Assembly (NCBI GenBank): GCA_025361385.1
Contig: JANYAJ010000365.1
Location: 1-17,265, forward strand
DNA length: 17,265 nt
Source: Nitrospira sp.
GTDB lineage: Bacteria > Nitrospirota > Nitrospiria > Nitrospirales > Nitrospiraceae
Direction of reading: 5' to 3'
The position numbers were made by a program, and so were the translations under genes. Under the pieces are notes generated by a model. The model was not told where the DNA came from. It saw only the letters and a list, made by a program, of their open reading frames with translations, and searched no databases. This document shows, one piece after another, positions 15,887-17,265 of this stretch; position 1 is the stretch's first letter; every line of letters begins with the position of its first letter.

Positions 15887-15993
15887 AATCGAGCGCAAAT
15901 TTTCCAACGCGGAGACTGTGCTCGATTGAGCGCACGCCCTTCTCTCCTCGGATGCAACAAACAAGAAGGGCGTGTCACTCAAGGCTCCTTGAG
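15887..15993. repeat. Tandem hairpins after the kinase gene
   Basis: Three inverted repeats follow the kinase stop codon: AATCGAGC / GCTCGATT (15887-15894, 15920-15927), ACGCCCTTC / GAAGGGCGT (15934-15942, 15965-15973) with outer arms TTGAG / CTCAA, and CTCAAGG / CCTTGAG with a 2-nt loop (15978-15993). None is followed by a strong T-run. They could stabilise the 3' end of the kinase transcript, or be a compact REP-like cluster. Confidence 0.5.
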
Positions 15994-16089
15994 CGAGGCG
16001 CCCCTCGGCTATTCTCTCCATCCCTATCCCGGGAGAGGAGGATGGCTTGGCCACTCTGTTCGTTCAAACACGATCACGGATGGATGGAC

Positions 16090-16105
16090 GATTCGGGCCC
16101 GAATC
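16090..16105. repeat. Perfect 16-bp palindrome
   Basis: GATTCGGG / CCCGAATC is a perfect palindrome 71 bp beyond the stop codon of the response regulator. It has no T-run on either side. It may be a protein-binding site or part of a weak 3' end. Confidence 0.4.
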
Positions 16106-16175
16106 AATTTAGGTCCTTCACGCACCTCCATATCATGCCGGAACGTTGTCTCTCGATACGCCTTCGCTGACGGCC

Positions 16176-16553
16176 CTATGACCTCACGGCCTTCTTCACG
16201 GCGTCCAGTAACCGCGCTTGATCAATTGGTTTCGTGAGAAATTCCACGCCGGCGTGCTTAAACAGGCGGGCGGATCTCTCCATCATCTTTGATCCGCTCA
16301 GCACAATGACCGGAACCGACGGGAGCTGGGAGCGAAAATAGGGAATCACTATGATCTCGTTTATCTTCGGCATATTAAGATCGGTAATAACCGCGGTCAA
16401 CGCCCGCGGACTATTTTGCGATTTCACTAAGGCGATTCCCGCTTCTGGATCTTCGGCTTCATCCACATCGTACCCTGCCTTTGTTAAGATAAGGCGCACG
16501 GATCTTCTCACGTCCGCCTCATCGTCCACGACAAGCACTCTCCCTTCACTCAT
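16176..16553 (-). CDS. Stand-alone response regulator receiver protein
   Basis: This is a single REC domain of 125 residues without an output domain. Acidic residues are D10 and D11 in LVVDDEADVRRSVR, the phosphoacceptor is Asp58 in VITDLNMPK, the switch residue is Ser86 in VIVLSGSK, and the conserved lysine is Lys108 in FLTKPID, so it should be phosphorylatable. The start was set by the ribosome binding site: GGAAAGGAG touches the upstream ATG at 16562 with no spacing but is nine nt from the ATG at 16553. Such CheY/Spo0F-like proteins act by binding a partner or passing phosphate on. It is convergent with the GAF kinase across 289 bp, so the two may form a pair. Confidence 0.9.
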   Translation of the reverse strand: MSEGRVLVVDDEADVRRSVRLILTKAGYDVDEAEDPEAGIALVKSQNSPRALTAVITDLNMPKINEIIVIPYFRSQLPSVPVIVLSGSKMMERSARLFKHAGVEFLTKPIDQARLLDAVKKAVRS

Positions 16554-16615
16554 AGCGTCCATCTCCTTTCCAGGTTAGGCCCGTAGACATCCAACCCTCT
16601 TCCGCGCGTTAGGCT

Positions 16616-16691
16616 ATCAAGTATCACGGGATAAAGATATATGCCTATCCCCTCAGATGAGGGGATACCTAGTGTCTGGGGATTACTTGAT
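16616..16691. promoter_or_regulatory. Nested palindromes upstream of the response regulator
   Basis: An outer repeat ATCAAGTA / TACTTGAT (16616-16623, 16684-16691) encloses a near-perfect operator-like palindrome, TATCCCCTCA-GA-TGAGGGGATA (16646-16667, 10-bp arms). The inner site lies about 95 bp upstream of the regulator's ATG. Its right half, GAGGGGATACCT, resembles GAGGGGATTCCT at 14463-14474 upstream of the kinase. It is a likely binding site for a dimeric regulator, identity unknown. Confidence 0.45.
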
Positions 16692-16751
16692 GATACACAG
16701 TCAGTGTTAGGGTCAGCATGAGTAGTGACTTGATGCGACTTCAAGCAGACA

Positions 16752-16778
16752 AAAGGGCCATCTTCTCAGGTGGCCTTT
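16752..16778. terminator. Terminator-like hairpin, unit 1
   Basis: AAAGGGCCA (16752-16760) pairs with TGGCCTTT (16771-16778) with one bulged G and a 10-nt loop. The T-run is short on the plus strand and better on the minus strand (CCCTTTTGT). No protein gene ends here. A related hairpin lies 196 bp downstream. Confidence 0.4.
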
Positions 16779-17020
16779 CCGTTTATTCTCTCTCTGTATC
16801 TGGCGGGGTGGCTGGGGTGACCCCAAGTTGTGCATCGACTGAGCACATTTTGATCGTGCGCGGTCTGCGAGCAAGGGGAGCATCTGTCTCGCTCCATCCT
16901 TCTAGGTGCGGGGGTGTCAGCCCCTAATCTCCTTGGACCGCAAAACAAAAATGCCACCGTTTCTGGTGGCCTTTTCATTACTCCCCTTCCATTTTCTGGC
17001 AGGAGTGGCACGGGGTGGTC
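16765..17020. repeat. Two degenerate units with 196-bp spacing
   Basis: Unit 1 starts GGTGGCCTTT at 16769 and unit 2 at 16965. In both, exactly 21 pyrimidine-rich bases follow, then CTGGCRGG and GTGGC, then GGGGTG. The regular spacing argues for an old duplication of an intergenic element or of a small RNA gene with its terminator. Sequence between the shared ends is not visibly conserved. Confidence 0.45.
16953..16975 (+). terminator. Intrinsic terminator, unit 2
   Basis: GCCACC (16953-16958) and GGTGGC (16965-16970) enclose a 6-nt loop and are followed by CTTTTC. It reads best on the plus strand. Because no coding region ends just upstream, it may end a short non-coding transcript from about 16800-16950. 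Confidence 0.5.
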
Positions 17021-17265
17021 CTCATTGCGCGGATCTATAAGTTCTTTCCCTGGTGGGCTTGAGGCTCTCTGGTGCGACCTTGGCGGAGGAATGGGGACCC
17101 ACCGAGCCTCGGGCGATGTGAAAGCTGGAACTGACTGAAGGATTGCGGTCGCCGAAGCGACCGCAGCTGAAGGAATTCCAGAAGGTTCGCGTCGCTTGAG
17201 GCCGGAAGGGTCATTCCGGGAGCCTGGGAGCGACAGCGAGCCTCAGGCCCGCAGCTTTGTCCCCA
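17014..17265 (+). other. Possible structured RNA region reaching the window edge
   Basis: No credible protein gene is visible here. The stretch is rich in self-complementarity: GCGGTCGC-CGAA-GCGACCGC (17145-17164) inside CTGGAA / TTCCAG (17115-17120, 17176-17181), CCGGAA / TTCCGG (17202-17219), and a long-range match TGGGGAC / GTCCCCA (17092-17098, 17259-17265). The strand is chosen because the preceding terminators read that way. I do not recognise it as RNase P, tmRNA, SRP or 6S RNA. It could also be the end of a mobile element cut by the window. Confidence 0.3.

Noticed and set aside
15973..15995. A third copy of the palindromic repeat (GTGTCA then CTCCTTGAGC)
   Set aside because: Spacing differs by one base, the middle does not match, and the similarity is explained by the local CTCAAGG/CCTTGAG hairpin.

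Overview
The window reads as a chromosomal segment of a GC-rich Gram-negative bacterium, most likely Nitrospira or a close relative (phylum Nitrospirota). That placement is inference: it rests on base composition, an archaeal/thermophile-type S-adenosylhomocysteinase C-terminus, and a set of genes (two-partner secretion pair, CHAT protein, CHASE2 cyclase, DUF928 protein) best known from cyanobacteria and also found in environmental didermic bacteria. No rRNA, tRNA, phage or CRISPR feature was seen.

Layout. Positions 1-200 hold a strong hairpin terminator. Positions 197-880 (minus) carry the intact C-terminal half of ahcY, cut off abruptly next to a short palindromic repeat at 887-914. Positions 915-1232 hold no recognisable gene. 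From 14052 down to 1233, all on the minus strand with gaps of only 9-31 bp, lies one apparent five-gene operon: a 2008-residue TpsA-type exoprotein, its TpsB outer-membrane transporter, a TPR-CHAT protein with a signal peptide, a CHASE2-class III nucleotide cyclase, and a secreted DUF928 protein. A second copy of the palindromic repeat lies upstream of the operon (14305-14332), in the same orientation as the first, so the two copies bracket about 13.4 kb. After a 0.5 kb regulatory region come a plus-strand GAF histidine kinase (14552-15886) and, convergent to it, a stand-alone response regulator (16553-16176, minus). The last 0.7 kb has no convincing protein gene but is dense in inverted repeats, two related terminator-bearing units 196 bp apart, and a potentially structured RNA region reaching the window edge.

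How the genes may work together. TpsB would export the beta-helical TpsA to the cell surface. The CHAT protein keeps its His-Cys dyad and appears to be exported, so it could process TpsA, TpsB or a neighbour in the periplasm. The CHASE2 cyclase would sense an extracytoplasmic signal and make a cyclic nucleotide inside. DUF928 has no known function but has a signal peptide, so it belongs to the envelope too. The kinase and response regulator may form a separate two-component pair. The most striking details are a proprotein-convertase P-domain embedded in the TpsA beta-helix, long in-frame direct repeats that bracket that domain, the exported CHAT protease, and a cyclase lacking the canonical substrate-binding lysine.
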